Positions 12,750 to 24,975 of a stretch of 64,000 bases of DNA are shown here, piece after piece (position 1 is the stretch's first letter; every line of letters starts with the position of its first letter). The translations under genes and the position numbers were made by a program. This DNA is from Antitrichia curtipendula (taxonomy: Eukaryota > Streptophyta > Bryopsida > Hypnales > Leucodontaceae). The notes beneath the pieces are model-generated. The model did not search any database, had not been told where the DNA came from, and saw nothing but the letters and a program-made list of their open reading frames with translations. The DNA lies in NCBI GenBank assembly GCA_951230915.1, contig OX579637.1, positions 13,268,001-13,332,000 of the forward strand. The letters run 5' to 3'.

Positions 12750-14629
12750 TCATTGCAAAAAAAAGAACTCCATACGCTCATTTCTATTTTTCTTGTAATT
12801 CACCATCATACCTGTGTATATTGGTATGGTTGTGGTTATACTATTTTGGACAATCCTTGTTGTGCATTTCTTCTTTGCATTTGCTTGAAGGACAAAACAT
12901 GCATTTGCAGATGTTTTGGAAAGTCTTGCGATGTGCCAGCCTATGACGTCACAGTCGCTCTCTTGGATATATGATACATGAAAGGAAGGACATGTAGTAC
13001 AACATTGAAATTCTTCTCTAGTTTCCATGGCCAAGGATATGGAAACTTCCACAATTGGGCACACGTCTTCGAAAATTGGATTTAGAGAAGGAGCACTTGT
13101 GGAAGCCTTCCACAATCTCGCCTACACTCGGAGATGTGAAAAGTTCATTTTATCTGGTCTATGTGAATCATGCTCACATCCCAATGGTTGATTTGCCTTT
13201 CTCTTTTGTGATCCAAATACTTCTTCACCTTCAAAATGAGGCTCCATATTGAAAAATTCATAGACTGATGGAAGGCCTGGAATAGCTTTTGTGAGCACCT
13301 TTGGATTCCCACTTTGTTGAGCTGATTGTTGGGCAACTCGAAGTAGCAGTTCTTCCTTTCTAGGACCCGTCCCAACATCATTCTTTGCCTTAGCATTCAT
13401 GCAGATGGTAAGGTATTATTGATAATACCTTACCATCTGCATGAATGCTTTGACAAAATCATCAACAATGGCAATGTATAAATTGTTCCCATAATTTCTA
13501 GATTGTTGAAGCTACTTGTTGTGTACAGTCTCAGCGAGGTTGCACGAAGGCATCTCGGCCTTCTCCATGTCAAACAGATCTTGAAGACATTGAGTGCAAG
13601 TTAAATCAGTATCAACGACTAACATCTCCAATTATGTGGAGACTTGTCAAAACATACAAATAAGAATTGTCGGAGGTGTAGACTTACCAGTTGCATGATC
13701 CCCTCCACTGTTGATAACAAAAGTGCCAGAATGATAGCCAAAGTTCTAAATAATGTAGGCCTTCTTCAATTGTGGCACCAAATGGTGTCCACTATTCTTT
13801 AATCGCAAGGTAACGTTCTTTAGAATGTTTCGTTGAAATGGCATTCTTGTACTATTTGCATAGAAGTCGGTGTTGATCTTGTAAGTCCGCCCATATATCA
13901 GCCTTTGTATGCTTCTCTATGGATTAGGTCCAGTGGAAAAGGCAAGTCCGCTCTTGATTCTCCATGGATACACTAGTGTCATTTGATCCATAGATCATCC
14001 ACATTCCAATTTATTTGGGTACTATCTGCCATGAAACCTTTGAATTGAGTCTTAGGAACCCCATATCTTTCAAGAATTGAGTTTAGGTTTGTCCAGAATA
14101 TGACTTGTGCAATACAATCTTCAAATTGCATGTCGCACATGGCAATGGTCATTACTCGGCAGTAGATACTGTCATAAATGTGGCACGTCATGGTAGTCCA
14201 TCATTTTACTCGTTTTTCAAGATTGAACATCATCCAAACATCCTACAAGTTGCCACCATGTTGCATGCGCTTGACTAAGTCTACTCCACTACCTGGGCCT
14301 ACTTCCGACATCTTGAAGACAAATACCTTGTCATTGTCGGAGCCTTGACCTCGAAATTTGCACTCTTGAACAAATGTCCAAGTACTTGCCCCCCACAACT
14401 TTGTAATGCTATCCATCACTCCAAATCTCCTCAAGTACTTGAAAGATGCAACCTCCTTACGAATACTTAGCGAACTGAAATCCTTGCATTTATCCAAGAC
14501 CGGTATGAGTTTGTCAATATTCAAAATCTTCGGCATTTTTCCATCTGGATGTAGAAGAAGATCACCCAACAATTCTTTCGTGGCCTCCAAGATGATGGCA
14601 GAATTTTTTGCAACTGGTATTTTATCCAT
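12750..14629 (-). pseudogene. Decayed transposase-like gene (MADS-Q-NW type)
   Basis: From 14629 downward one main frame reads KIPVAKNSAIILEATKELL, then FKYLRRFGVMDS, KLWGASTWTFVQECKFRGQG, TMTCHIYDSIYCRVMTIAMC and FKGFMADSTQINWN. In-frame stops include a TAG at 14243-14245 and TGAs near 14200 and 13979. Further fragments are NLAETVHNK (about 13540), then PRKEELLLRVAQQ, EGEEVFGSQKRKA and DSHRPDKMNFSHLRV (13400-13122). A cysteine-containing piece lies at 13115-12750. I recognise this set loosely as a repeated transposase-like family of non-seed plants in which an Asp-Ser motif sits in a catalytic-looking core. The superfamily name is not certain. Confidence 0.55.
13392..13449. repeat. 58-bp perfect palindrome
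   Basis: Two 28-bp arms are exact reverse complements, separated only by tg. The left arm begins agcattcatgcagatgg and the right arm ends ccatctgcatgaatgct. It lies inside the transposase-like relic, between the segment DDFVKAFMQMVRYYQ and MNAKAKND, and it inserts antisense copy and a stop into the frame. Confidence 0.9.
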
Positions 14630-15617
14630 TTGCTCTCCTATTAGGCTTCAAGTCTTCTCCTTCATGTCATGAAGCTCATCATCCTTGACGGGGGGCAAAT
14701 GCACACTACCATGTACCAATATGGACTGTCAAAGCCCTTATTTCAGTGGGTGTTTTTGAAATTCTTGTAATTTCAAATAGAAAAAAGTTGTAGAATTTGG
14801 AAAAGGACACATACTAATGTTGTATACTTGATGATTTACAAATTACAAAAGAGATCTTTGCAAAATTGTTTATACTCTATGTGTAAAGGACTTTCATATG
14901 TACTCTTAACCTACTGTCAGAGTCCACAGCATTCATCATAAGGACTCATTTATCACTGAATAATTCAAATATTTTGCAAAAAAAAGAATCATATTTGAAT
15001 AGGGTCATAGTGTATCAAATGTTTGGACTTGAAATATATAGAGTTGTATCCCTAAATTTGTAGATATGGACTATTATATATCTTGAATTGCCATCTAATT
15101 TCGGGGATTGATTTGACACATTTAAAGTTGGAATTTTGATATGTTGTCTTCAATAATTGTTTATAGAAATTGTTTATCTAAAATGGTATATTTTTGCCTG
15201 ACCTTTTTCGTCTTCTATAGATGCAGTGACAGAAGACAGCCCGGGCTGGGCAATGCAGACCCAGTGCCCAAGTACACGTGTACGTTCGAGATTGCAAGTA
15301 CAGGGACGGTACAGATTCATTCGTGGTTTCAGGTCGTCAGTTGTCGTGCAGTCGTCACTTTCATTGCGTTGCCCGGACACATACTAATTTTGCTTAGTAA
15401 GGTTGGCTATGGTGTTTATGGATTTAGGGTTTGCTTGTATCCGGCTAGGTTTATTTGTAGCATTTTGGATTTAGGGTTGCGTCTTAGGAGGGTTGTAGCC
15501 AACATAACTGTGAAACTAGATTACTATCAAGTAGTAGGGGTGTTACAGTGAACATTTAAAGTTGTGGAAATTTGACGGAGTAAGGGTTTAGGGTCCATTG
15601 GTGTTTAAGGTGCTGAT
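14630..15617. other. Gene-poor interval
   Basis: AT-rich except for a modest GC rise at 15220-15400. The plus-strand frame at 15141-15551 is 136 codons long, but its translation is hydrophobic and Cys-rich without motifs, so I do not call it a gene. Confidence 0.4.
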
Positions 15618-16180
15618 GATCTTATCTAATTTTTTGTGAACAAGCTTCTGGCGGCTGGATCACTTCTAGATTATTTACACAATGGGCTAGAGCTACAGGA
15701 TGGAAACATGAGCAATTTTGTGCTGACGGTCTTATCTCATTTTCCATGAACAAGTTTTTGGTGGTTGGATCATTTTTGGGTTATTTACACAATGGGTTGG
15801 AGGTACAAGGACTGAAATGTGAGCAATTTTGAGGGAATGGGCTTGGGATTTAGGATTCGGAGGAACTAAAACGTGAGCAATTTGGTGTTGATGGTCTTGT
15901 TTAATTTTTTGTAAACAATTTTTTTGCGGCTGGATCACTTCTGGGTTATTTGCACGATGGATTGGAGGTTTCAAGGATTGGAATGTGAGCAATTTCGAGG
16001 GAATGGGCTTGGGGTTAAGGGTCCGGAAGGACTGAAACGTGAGATTTTTGGTTCTTGTCTAATTCAAAAATGTTCAAATTTTTTGCTGCTAGATCACTTC
16101 TGGGTTATTTGCTCGATAGGCTGGAGGTGGAGGGACTGAAACATGAGCAATTTCAAGGAAATGGGCTTAGGATTTTTGGG
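15618..16180. repeat. Degenerate tandem repeat, period about 160-165 bp
   Basis: Four units begin near 15618, 15728, 15893 and 16051 with variants of ggtcttatctaatttttt. They share ggctggatcacttctgggtt, then atggattggagg, ggactgaaacgtgagcaatt and gggaatgggcttgggatt. The first and last units are shortened. They lie just upstream of the DDE-like relic and could be its 5' or subterminal sequence. Confidence 0.75.
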
Positions 16181-16554
16181 CACTTGGACTGTTGATAGGA
16201 TTTGCGTGCACCTGTATAGGGTTAAGAGTCACAGGGGATTGGAGTTTCATGAATTGGAGGAGAAGGGGCTAAAAAAATTGTCAGCCCGGGTGAAGTAAGT
16301 ATCTTGCAAAGCTCTTGCAGAATTTGCTTCATTTTTTTGCTTCATACAATGCGTCCATGTTGAAAAATTGGTTGAAGTTTACGGTCATGACGTGAGACTT
16401 TGCTTGCACTTGATAGGGTTTGATTGCAAGTGCTTATAGCGTAGGGTTAACCTGGCTACGGTTTGCTTGCACGAATTTAATATTTTATGCGTTTGACAAT
16501 TCTAGTATTGGTGTTCTATATGGTATTTGGTGCTGCAAGAAGGGTTTAGGATTC

Positions 16555-19500
16555 ATGGGGTTGGCAGAGATACAAGATGCTAGAGCTGGTCGTCGACCTG
16601 GGCTCAGCAGGTTTCTTCCTCAAGAACGAGCATTGCACCAGGTTTAGAAATCTCAACAACGAGGATTAGGCTACAGCGCAGAGGCAAATCAGAAGGCATC
16701 TCAAAATCTAAGCAAAGCGAGGTCACGCATTTGGCATGGTGAAGCTATTGCAGCTCGTAACAGCAAGTGTGGCGGAGAGTGTGAGTTAGAGGAGCGGTTA
16801 GAAACTCATCATGCTAGTGGTGTGGAAGACCACATGGTAGATAGAGAAGAGCATAGGGTTGCACTTATTATTGCTGAATTTGTAAGTTCTAAATTGGCTA
16901 GTTGTTTTAAGGCCAAACAATAGGAAACCAGTCCTCGGTAGAGTTCTAGATCATAAGACAGTCAAATGTGATCTTCCAGACCACATTTTTGGTCCAAAGA
17001 TGGCAGCAGCATATGAGGAGGTAGTAGATGGTGTCTCAGCCCGTCTAGACCTTTTGAAGAGAGGGAATAGTGTAGCAAAGCTGGCAAGCAAGCATGCGAT
17101 TTTAGATGCTACATTGAGGGTTTTTTCGAGTCATTCATCGGCTAGACAAGTAGCCAAAGTATTAGGAATTCACCACCGCAATGTTTTAGCCACCATTTCT
17201 AGGCGAGAAGTAAGCAACAATAACGGGGACTTTGTCTGCATGCTATTGGTGCGGAAGAAGCACACAGACGGTCTGAGCAGTGAAGAACGCAACTGCATCA
17301 CAGGTTGGTGGGTGAGAGAGAATCGAGTCTCACCCAACAAGAAGGATGTAACGCGGAAGTAGGTGTCATCTGGTATTTATGACACAAAGCCGACACATTA
17401 TCTACAAGAAACACAGTCAGGTAAATTGTAGATTGAAACCACATTTAGGATGGTGAGTATGTAAAGGTCTGCCCATAGTGTGTGCTTACTACTAGATCTG
17501 TTTGCTAAATGTTCCTTTTGGCATTCAATAGTCTATACACTTAGTGCATACAAGGCACTTGAAGAAAACATGACGGATGTGTTATTAGTTGATTCCTTCA
17601 AATGTAGTATAGAGTCATATTATACTATCAGTGCTTTGAAGTCTACTATCAGTACTTTAAGGGTTCAGCTGAGTTATTTGAGGTGCATTTGAAGTCCAAA
17701 TTTGGGGCTTGAAGTTCACCTGCTAAGTCATGTGAAGCCCTTTGAAGTCCACTAACAGTACTTAAAGAGTTCACATTGAGTCATGTGAAGCCCGGTGAAG
17801 TCCTTTAACAGTACTTAAAGAGTTCATGCTAAGTCTTGTGAAGTACACTTACATTACTCAGAAGTCCATTATAAATGCCTTTAACTCTGGTCTGAATATG
17901 CTGGAATGCATAACCAAGAGGGGGATTTCATTGGAAGTCAATTGATATCAGTATGAACTCCATACTAATGGACAATCCTTGTGTAGTGGTTCAAATTTAC
18001 TTTGGTTTGGAAGTCATCAAGTATTGGGATGGACATCATTGACTGTGGGATGTATTAAATTGCATTTTACTGTGGTTTTGTAGACGCAATTTTTTATCCG
18101 CTCTGTAGTAGCCTTCCCTGATGTATCAATGGCAGAGCGGGCATTTGGGATGCTAAAGCCTTTCTATGTGAAGAGGATAAGTGAAAGAAATACTTGTTGC
18201 TGCATTTATCATGTTGAGTGCAATGAGTTGCGAATTGCTCTCAACAACATGCGGGCAAGTAAGTTTTTAATTCCACGTTGCAACCATTCAATAGATGGAA
18301 AGTGTGAGGCTTGTATCATCCAATATGAGGGTCTGACTGCCTTATGGGAATCTATAATATGCCCTAAAGGAGAATTTGATGAATGGCATAATGTAAAATG
18401 CTTGTATGGAAAGTGTCCAAATTGTGGGGTAGACATTTTGCCGATCTGCCCTGATGAGGCGGAAGGGTTTGATGGAAACTTAATGGAGTGGAGGAGGTTT
18501 GCTTTGGAAGAGACTATATCCAAAAAAGGGAAGGTCTTGAAAAAGCTGAACCTGATATACAAGAAAACCACATCTAATGTATTCTTGGATTATTTGAAGC
18601 CTAAACTGCAGGCATTTGTCACTCACAATTTTGTAGCTAGGTGGGAGGATCAACAGTTCAAACTTTCCTGTAAATCTTTCCCTAAAGACACGATGGTGTC
18701 TATTGTAGACTATGCTGAGAACTACAAGCTTGAGATTCAGGATGAAGTTCAAAGCATGCACTAGCACTCATATCATGTGAGTATATTGGCCCACATTAGG
18801 TATTGTCACAACCCAGCTGCCGACCCTTTTGATCCTGATCAACAATTTTGACGGAGTACCATTTCTACATTTCCGATGACAAGCATCATGACTCTGAGTT
18901 CATACATTATTGTTTTACTGTGTATTGGAATCACATGTCTAGATCAGGATTTAAACCAAAACAACATTGGGTGTGGAGTGATGGGTATGCTTATTAGTTT
19001 AAGAGTAGTAGGCCTTGGAATTTTGTATTGAGGTACCCTAATATGACAAATGGTTGCTCCATGCTGTGGAGCTTCTTTGGGAGTGGTCACGGCAAGGATC
19101 CCCATGATGGAGCAATTGCAGTTGTGAAGTCTTTTATTTCGAGAGAGTAGTTGAAGCCTCATGGTTAGAAATTGCAGTGTGCTAATGACTTGGTTGTTTT
19201 CTTGCAAGCTCGTTTGGGTGAGAGGGTGGAGAGTACTTATAATGGTCGTAGGAAGCCTATGAGGCGATTTTTCTGGGAAATACTTGAGGTTGATGTCCAG
19301 CCACTTTGCGACAATAGTCACAAGTGTGACGTTGTGCATGGGACTCACAAAATCCACTCTATTATGGCAACAAATAAGAACCAGGTGGCACAAATTGTGG
19401 TAAAGCCATTGGCTTGTTTTTGTATTTTTTGTATTGACAACCAATGGTTGAGTTGTGTGAATGAGCATTGGATAAGGCAATGGGAAGCAAAGTATTTGCA

Positions 19501-19978
19501 ACCTGCTGATACAGAGTTTGTAAGAAGTGCCATGGTTGACAGATGGGATGAAGTTTGGCAATGGGGAGATGGTGGAGAGCTAATGGCATCCACTCTCGAC
19601 ATTGGTGATAATTTCTGTGTCAATGCAGTTGCAGGCAATAGTGAAGGACAAGATTTTTGGCTGATACAAGTCACAAAGCCTTTGCATGAGGCTAAGTCTG
19701 CCTTTACTTGTAAGTGGGGCACTGAATTTGAGAAAGGAGATCTTGTGGTGGCAGGACACTACTACTAGGCATGGGAGATGGTTGAGAGTTCATATGTCCT
19801 GCTGCAAAATTTTCATGTGGTTTATATGCATGCTGGCCATATTTGTGCTGTGAAGTTCCCCATGCCTCCAAAAGACCACCGTGTCACTGGGAATGACATG
19901 GTCTACGAGTTGCAAGAGGCGATAAGGTTGAAAATTATGACTATGCTTTGAACTGAGGACGATGAAGATGGTGAATGA
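16555..19978 (+). pseudogene. Decayed DDE-like transposase gene with a Cys-rich domain
   Basis: Coding character starts near 16555 (SKARSRIWHGEAIAARN) and continues at 17000-17362 with a helix-turn-helix-like stretch, ARQVAKVLGIHHRNVLATIS. A probable intron runs from CAG|GTAAAT at 17421 to TTTGTAG at 18083. The next exon (18084-18770) has SMAERAFGMLKPFYVKR, then CCCIYHVEC and a zinc-binding-like series C-x2-C ... C-x2-C. The core (18850-19768) contains ISDDKHHDSEF, WVWSDGYAY and FFGSGHGKDPHDGA. This resembles a eukaryotic transposase-like family with an SDG...SHGK-x-x-DG signature. In-frame stops include TAGs at 18762, after DGYAY, ISRE and PHG, and at 19766, plus frame changes. It is dead. 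Confidence 0.6.
17620..17870. repeat. 53-bp tandem repeats inside a probable intron
   Basis: Units share cagtacttaaagagttca and gtcatgtgaagccc. Clear copies are spaced 53 bp apart (for example acagta at 17755 and 17808), and a more diverged copy lies near 17649. All fall between the predicted donor at 17421 and acceptor at 18083. Confidence 0.65.
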
Positions 19979-20984
19979 ACCGTTCAAATACAACTTCCAT
20001 TTCTATATTGGAAGGAGGGGAGGGCAGTGGTGGTGGATGGGAGACTCAAGGAGAGGCATGCATATCCTAGATGCCAGTAGGGTTTGAATCCCTACATGCC
20101 CTGCTGAACTAGTGCATTTTTCTTGAAATATCTGAGATTAAGGAATGTGGCAATCATTGAATTTTTCATGCAAGTGCATCTAGAGAGGATTTGGGTGAAT
20201 GCTAGAGCCCAAATGGGAATGCGGATGAAAAGCTGAGATTTAAGGTTAATAAGCCATATTAGTTATGCCATCTCCAAAAAAGTTGGATAAATTCATTTAA
20301 TTTAGTACTTCATTGCTAATTGTAAGTAAATTTTAGTTGTAATTGGTATATATGTGTGAAGCTAGTCTTATGATGATTAATGGCTGATGTTCTACATTTC
20401 CTGATTATATTTGATTGGCTGCAAAATCAAATCCTATTTAATGCAGGGAGGATCATGATTTAGTTCTTGTGAATGCTAGGTTTAGGGTAACAAGCAAGGG
20501 GGATTAGTTTGGGCTTGGCATTTTGTTCAGCCCCTTGCTGTTTTTCCTTGCATGCTCATGTAGTGGTCTTTTGCGGTTCTATAGGCTTGTTCTTTGGGAT
20601 GTCTTTTCTTCCTGAATCCAAATCTGACTTGAGGGATTACTTAGCCCGGGTTGATCAAGAAGTGGAGCGGACAAAAGGAAAGCTCCCGTTTTTTGCTTCA
20701 GATTCAAGAAGGGCTCTCCTAAGTTGAGGTGTTGGGCAGAGTGTGGAGTGGACCAAGGAGGCAAATATTGACTTCCGCCAAATGGAGCTGTGCATAGGGC
20801 TGGAGTTTCAAGAGGTATCATACATCAAAGTTCAACGTAGCCAATCGCAAACGGGGGGATATCAATCTACCTTGGAAGACTGGATCACTCAAACCGTCAT
20901 TTCATATACAGACTAGCCTTTGGAAGATGCAAGTCAGTCTCACAGGTGGGAAGAGGACACCTTGTACTACTCAGAGCAGGGTTG
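19979..20984. other. Interval with a possible short coding relic
   Basis: Mostly non-coding. At 20590-20725 a plus-strand frame reads FLPESKSDLRDYLARVDQ, then VERTKGKLPFFASDSRR and a stop. The following bases to 20870 also look protein-like. It may be a trimmed exon of a neighbouring element; nothing specific was recognised. Confidence 0.3.
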
Positions 20985-21440
20985 TCTATCCAGACGTGAC
21001 ATGGGCTTTTCACGTCCGGATGTCATGACGCGTCCGTCCTGACGCGTCACAGCCCGTTGCCGATACTGACAAGACCATCCACAACGCGGATGAAGTCTGT
21101 CCATTCTGCGACGGCATCGGGCCGTCTCTTGAACGGTCATTCCGTCGCCGAATGGACATCCATCTCTTGGACGGATAGCCTGCTTGGGACAAAGAGGTCG
21201 TCCCCTGGACGGTAAGCCGTCCTCTGGACGGAGAGCCCGTCCCCTAGACGGTAAGCCGTCCCATGGATGGAGAGCCCGTCTCTGGACAGAATTCTCGTCT
21301 CCAAGACGATAATCTATCCTCTGGACGGGAAACCGTCTCGTCCCCTAGACCGGAATACCGCAAGACGAGACAGTCGCCACTTGGACAGTTTCGTTGGCGG
21401 GGCTGCGGGTTTAGGGTCCACCCCATCAACCGTCACTCCA
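20985..21440. repeat. GTCC/GGAC array on the left side of the hAT gene
   Basis: Roughly 17-20-bp degenerate units such as gacggtaagccgtcc, ggagagcccgtcccctaga and acgcgtccgtcctgacgc are repeated. Many units hold a short inverted repeat CCGTCC-n-GGACGG, so both DNA strands can form small hairpins. A similar array closes the right side of the hAT gene at 24650-24975. This arrangement fits subterminal repeats of a transposon. Confidence 0.7.
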
Positions 21441-21729
21441 TCTAGCTGGGTTTAGGGTTTAGAATTTTAGGGAGGGCTTCAAGGTGTATATTAAGGACTT
21501 CCGCCTATTCAAGATTACTTTCCCTTGCTCATTTTGCCTTTCCTGACTTGGTTGGAGTACAATTATTGCAATAGAGCGAAGTCCAAGAAGAGTGTGTTGT
21601 GGTGGCACTTGTTGTAAAAGCAACAAGTGTTGTTTCTACATCACATTTCAAACAAAATACTAATCTTTTTTTTGGTGCACAGGCAGGTAGAGGAGGACAG
21701 ATAAGAGCAATGGGTGGAGGAAGATCACA

Positions 21730-24246
21730 ATGGGAACCTTGGTACACACTACGGCCAGATGGAAAAGTTTTTGCAAGTTTTGCGAAGCTTTGCTAAGCTA
21801 TCGAAAGGATCGGTTGCTTTTCCATTTGGGATACAAACAAAATGACACCCTCCTTGGAGTGAGAGCGTGCACTAAAGTTAATGCAGCCGTAAAGGTAATG
21901 TTTTTTAATTGTGGAGGACATATACCTACGGACACTTCGCATGGAATTGAATGCGACGTGGAAGTGACATCACCATCAATGATACTACCAAGTGTAGTAC
22001 GTAGTGAGCAACAACCTAATGCTTCAATCTCGGCAAACGATGGAGGAGAAAACACTGGGGGGCAAAGCTCTCAAGTATGATCATCCGAGGCGCCCAACCC
22101 TAATTTGACCCATAGTCGATTGATGAGGCAATTGTCTGTACAAGAAGGAATAAACGCATCAAACAAGCAAATACTAGACAAGAAGTGGGCTAAGTTTTTC
22201 TACAAAGCCAATATACCATTCAATGTAGTGAGGCATCCTGCTTTTCTGGATGCAGTGAAATCAACATCGGAATCGAGAGTTGACTACAAACCTCCAGCAT
22301 ACCATGCACTTCGTACAAAGCTTATAAAATCTACAAAAGACGAAGTGGCAACAATTGTAGCAGAGAAGACGAGGGTACCAATCCACAAGTATGGCGTTAC
22401 AATATGCTCTGATGGATGGGACAACGTTACATTTTGACCATTGATGAATGTCATGTTGGCATGTACAAGTGAAGAGGTATTTCTTGGATCGATAGACACA
22501 ACAGGCGAATGCAAAGATGCTACTTACGTGGCTAATTGCATGGGTGATTACATTGACAAGGTAGGGGCACAGAATGTGGTACAAGTTTGTACAGACAATG
22601 CAACAAACATGTTGGCCGCTGGCACTCTGTTACTTCGTAGATTTCCACACATATATTTTCAAGGGTGTTCAGCACATGCACTTGACCTTCTACTTGAAGA
22701 TTGGGGAAAACAAGATTGGACTACAAGTATGGTCAAGAAAGCCAAGTCAATTGTGAAATACATTCGAACGCATCACATGCCACTTGCAATCTTTCGACGA
22801 CATTCTCCTAATCATGTTTTGAAAAATCCCGTTCAAACACGCTTTGCAACCATGTTCCTCATGATCGAACGTTTGGTGGAGGTGAGGGAAGCGATAGAAT
22901 CGACAGTCCACAATCTGCAGTGGAATGAGTACACGCGGAGATTGGCATCAAATCAAAAGAAAAGAAAAGCTAACGATGTGCGATGATATGTGCAAACGGA
23001 TGAATTTTGGAGGAGATGTTTGAACTTTGTGCACATAGTGTAGCCCGTGCTCATTGCTCTTCAAGAGTTTGATGGCAAGCACCCGTGCTTGGACAAGGCA
23101 TGGCTTATGATGAAAAAGGTGGAAAAGCATGTTTTATCTTTGGAGGATCCACCATTTTCATTAGAGCGGAGGTATGCAATTTCCGCCACCGATGATTTCT
23201 ACAAGCGCTGGGACATGCTCAGGACAGATTTGCATTACGCTGGGGCTCTATTGAATCCCTTTTTACTTGACGAAGTCTTGCTAATGGATGATGATGAGGC
23301 AAGAGAAGCCATATTGAGAGTTTTGTGCAAATTGGTTGTTGGAGATCAAGCATTTGCTTCAGCTTTGTCTGAGTACCAAGCATTTAGAGATCGGCGATGC
23401 ATTTTTGGTGGACTTCCTGATGTAAACACTTTGAATTTGCAACCTCACGAATGGTAGGACCTTCTCAGAGCCGGTGCTTGTACACTTGCACTGATTGCCA
23501 AAAAGATCCTCGCGCAAGTGTATTCTGCATCGTCCTGTGAACGCAATTGGAGCATGTATTCGTTTGTCCACAACAAATCACGCAATAGATTGACATCAGA
23601 GCGTGCTGAGGAATTGGTTTACATTTTTACCAATTCCAAGACTCTTAGAAAAAGGGCTGCAGCAAATCCGACAAGGTGGTACACTGAAAACATGATGTCA
23701 AAGGATTCCATGACAGATGAATCTCATGGTCTAGACCGTGGTTCGGTTCTCTCTGATCCCAATGATGACGATTCAGATGATAGTTCCAATGACGACGATG
23801 AGCCACCGTTTGATAGATTTCGTAGGACGGGAGGAGTGCGTCCTCTAATTGATGCATCCGTATTTGACTTTGAAGAGGGGGATAATAACGACAATGACTA
23901 CGAGGGACATCAAGGAAGTCCACCACAAATGCCACAAACGTGGAATGCTGGGCCAAGTAGAGGCAATACAAATGAGGACGTTGTGGCACTGAGACCACTA
24001 AGTCCAGACCCTATGGATGTACAAGTTGATGCCACAATAGAAAGAGATGGTGTTGACGTTCAAAGAGGACGTGAAGAAGACGTAGTAGTACCACTGTCAT
24101 TGCCCATGAGGACCACCCACAAAAAAAGGCCCCCTCAAGGTGGAGAAGCACATGTGGCCCCTCCAAATCGAGTCTCGGTTGCACAACGGCAAATGCCAAT
24201 TGTCACAACACGGAAACCTAATTTCCGTATAAATAGGATAGAATAG
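21730..24246 (+). pseudogene. hAT transposase (DUF659 type), inactivated by stops
   Basis: One reading frame runs about 839 codons with five internal stops and no later frameshift: TGA at 22078, 22435 and 22984, TAG at 23041 and 23455. The end is a TAG at 24244. Near residue 15 is a BED-like zinc finger (FCKFCEALLSYRKDR, then FHLGY). A DUF659-type core follows, with ICSDGWDNVT near residue 227 and VCTDNATNM near 287. The C-terminal hAT dimerisation segment SSCERNWSMYSF and KSRNRLTSERAEELVYI lies near residue 600. An acidic tail ends the protein. Transposases of this group cut DNA and leave 8-bp target duplications, which I could not locate. The zinc finger seems fed from another frame near 21770, so one 5' frameshift is possible. 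Confidence 0.85.
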
Positions 24247-24649
24247 ATGGAATAGATAGAGAAATTTTAAATCTTTTGGTTTAAAGAATGGTAGATATCT
24301 TCCAGAAGAGCTTAAGTTTAGGATAAGCTCTGGTGATTCTGCATCCAGGTCCATAATCAGTGCATCTCCAACACCTGTCCACCAATCATCAACCTTTCTC
24401 TTCGAGAAATTGCAACCAGCCATCGTGACAGTAACAAGTAACAAGTAACAAATAATCAAAATGAAAGGAATTAGGAATTCGGCTTCTACAAAGTAAAAAA
24501 CTGCCCCCCTTATTCCTCAAACCAGCCTCTATCCAGCACCCGCGCTCGCAAGCAAGGACTGCAACCAATCCAAGACAAGAGAGCACCGTCAGAGCAGGAG
24601 AGACCGTGGCAAAAGTACCCTAAAAACAGTCTTATATACCCATTTCACG
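24247..24649. other. 3' flank of the hAT gene
   Basis: Non-coding sequence between the hAT stop and the right-hand GTCC array. It includes a short tandem gtaacaagtaacaagtaaca tract at about 24430. No other feature was seen. Confidence 0.5.
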
Positions 24650-24975
24650 TTGACGAAGAGGCCGTCGAGAAGATGGACAGAGCGTCCAGGGCCGTCCAGG
24701 GCGTCTAGAGGTCGGGAAGTCCGTCCAGGGGGACAAGCCATCCAGAGGGTAAGCCGTCCAGAAGACAGGAAGGCTGTCCAGGGGGGGAGACCGTCCAGCC
24801 TGCGGACTGGCCGTCCAGAGGACGGGAAGGCTGTCCAGCCCGCGGACTAGCCGTCCAAGGGGCCAAGTCGTCTAGCCCGCGGACTGGTCGTCGAGAGGAT
24901 GGGAAGACTTTCGAGAGACGGGAAGGCCGTTGAGAGGGCGGGAAGGTCGTCGAGCGGGCTGTTCAAAATAGTGCT
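24650..24975. repeat. GTCC/GGAC array on the right side of the hAT gene
   Basis: Units of about 20 bp such as ggccgtccagaggacggga, ggctgtccagcccgcggact and agccgtccagaagacagga repeat about 15 times. The core CCGTCC/GGACGG inverted repeat is shared with the arrays at 20985, 26890 and, in altered form, 32222. Frames through it translate as Arg/Pro/Gly-rich repeats and are not called as genes. Confidence 0.75.

Noticed and set aside
15141..15551. 136-codon plus-strand frame
   Set aside because: Hydrophobic, Cys-rich translation without homology cues. It runs into non-coding tandem repeats.
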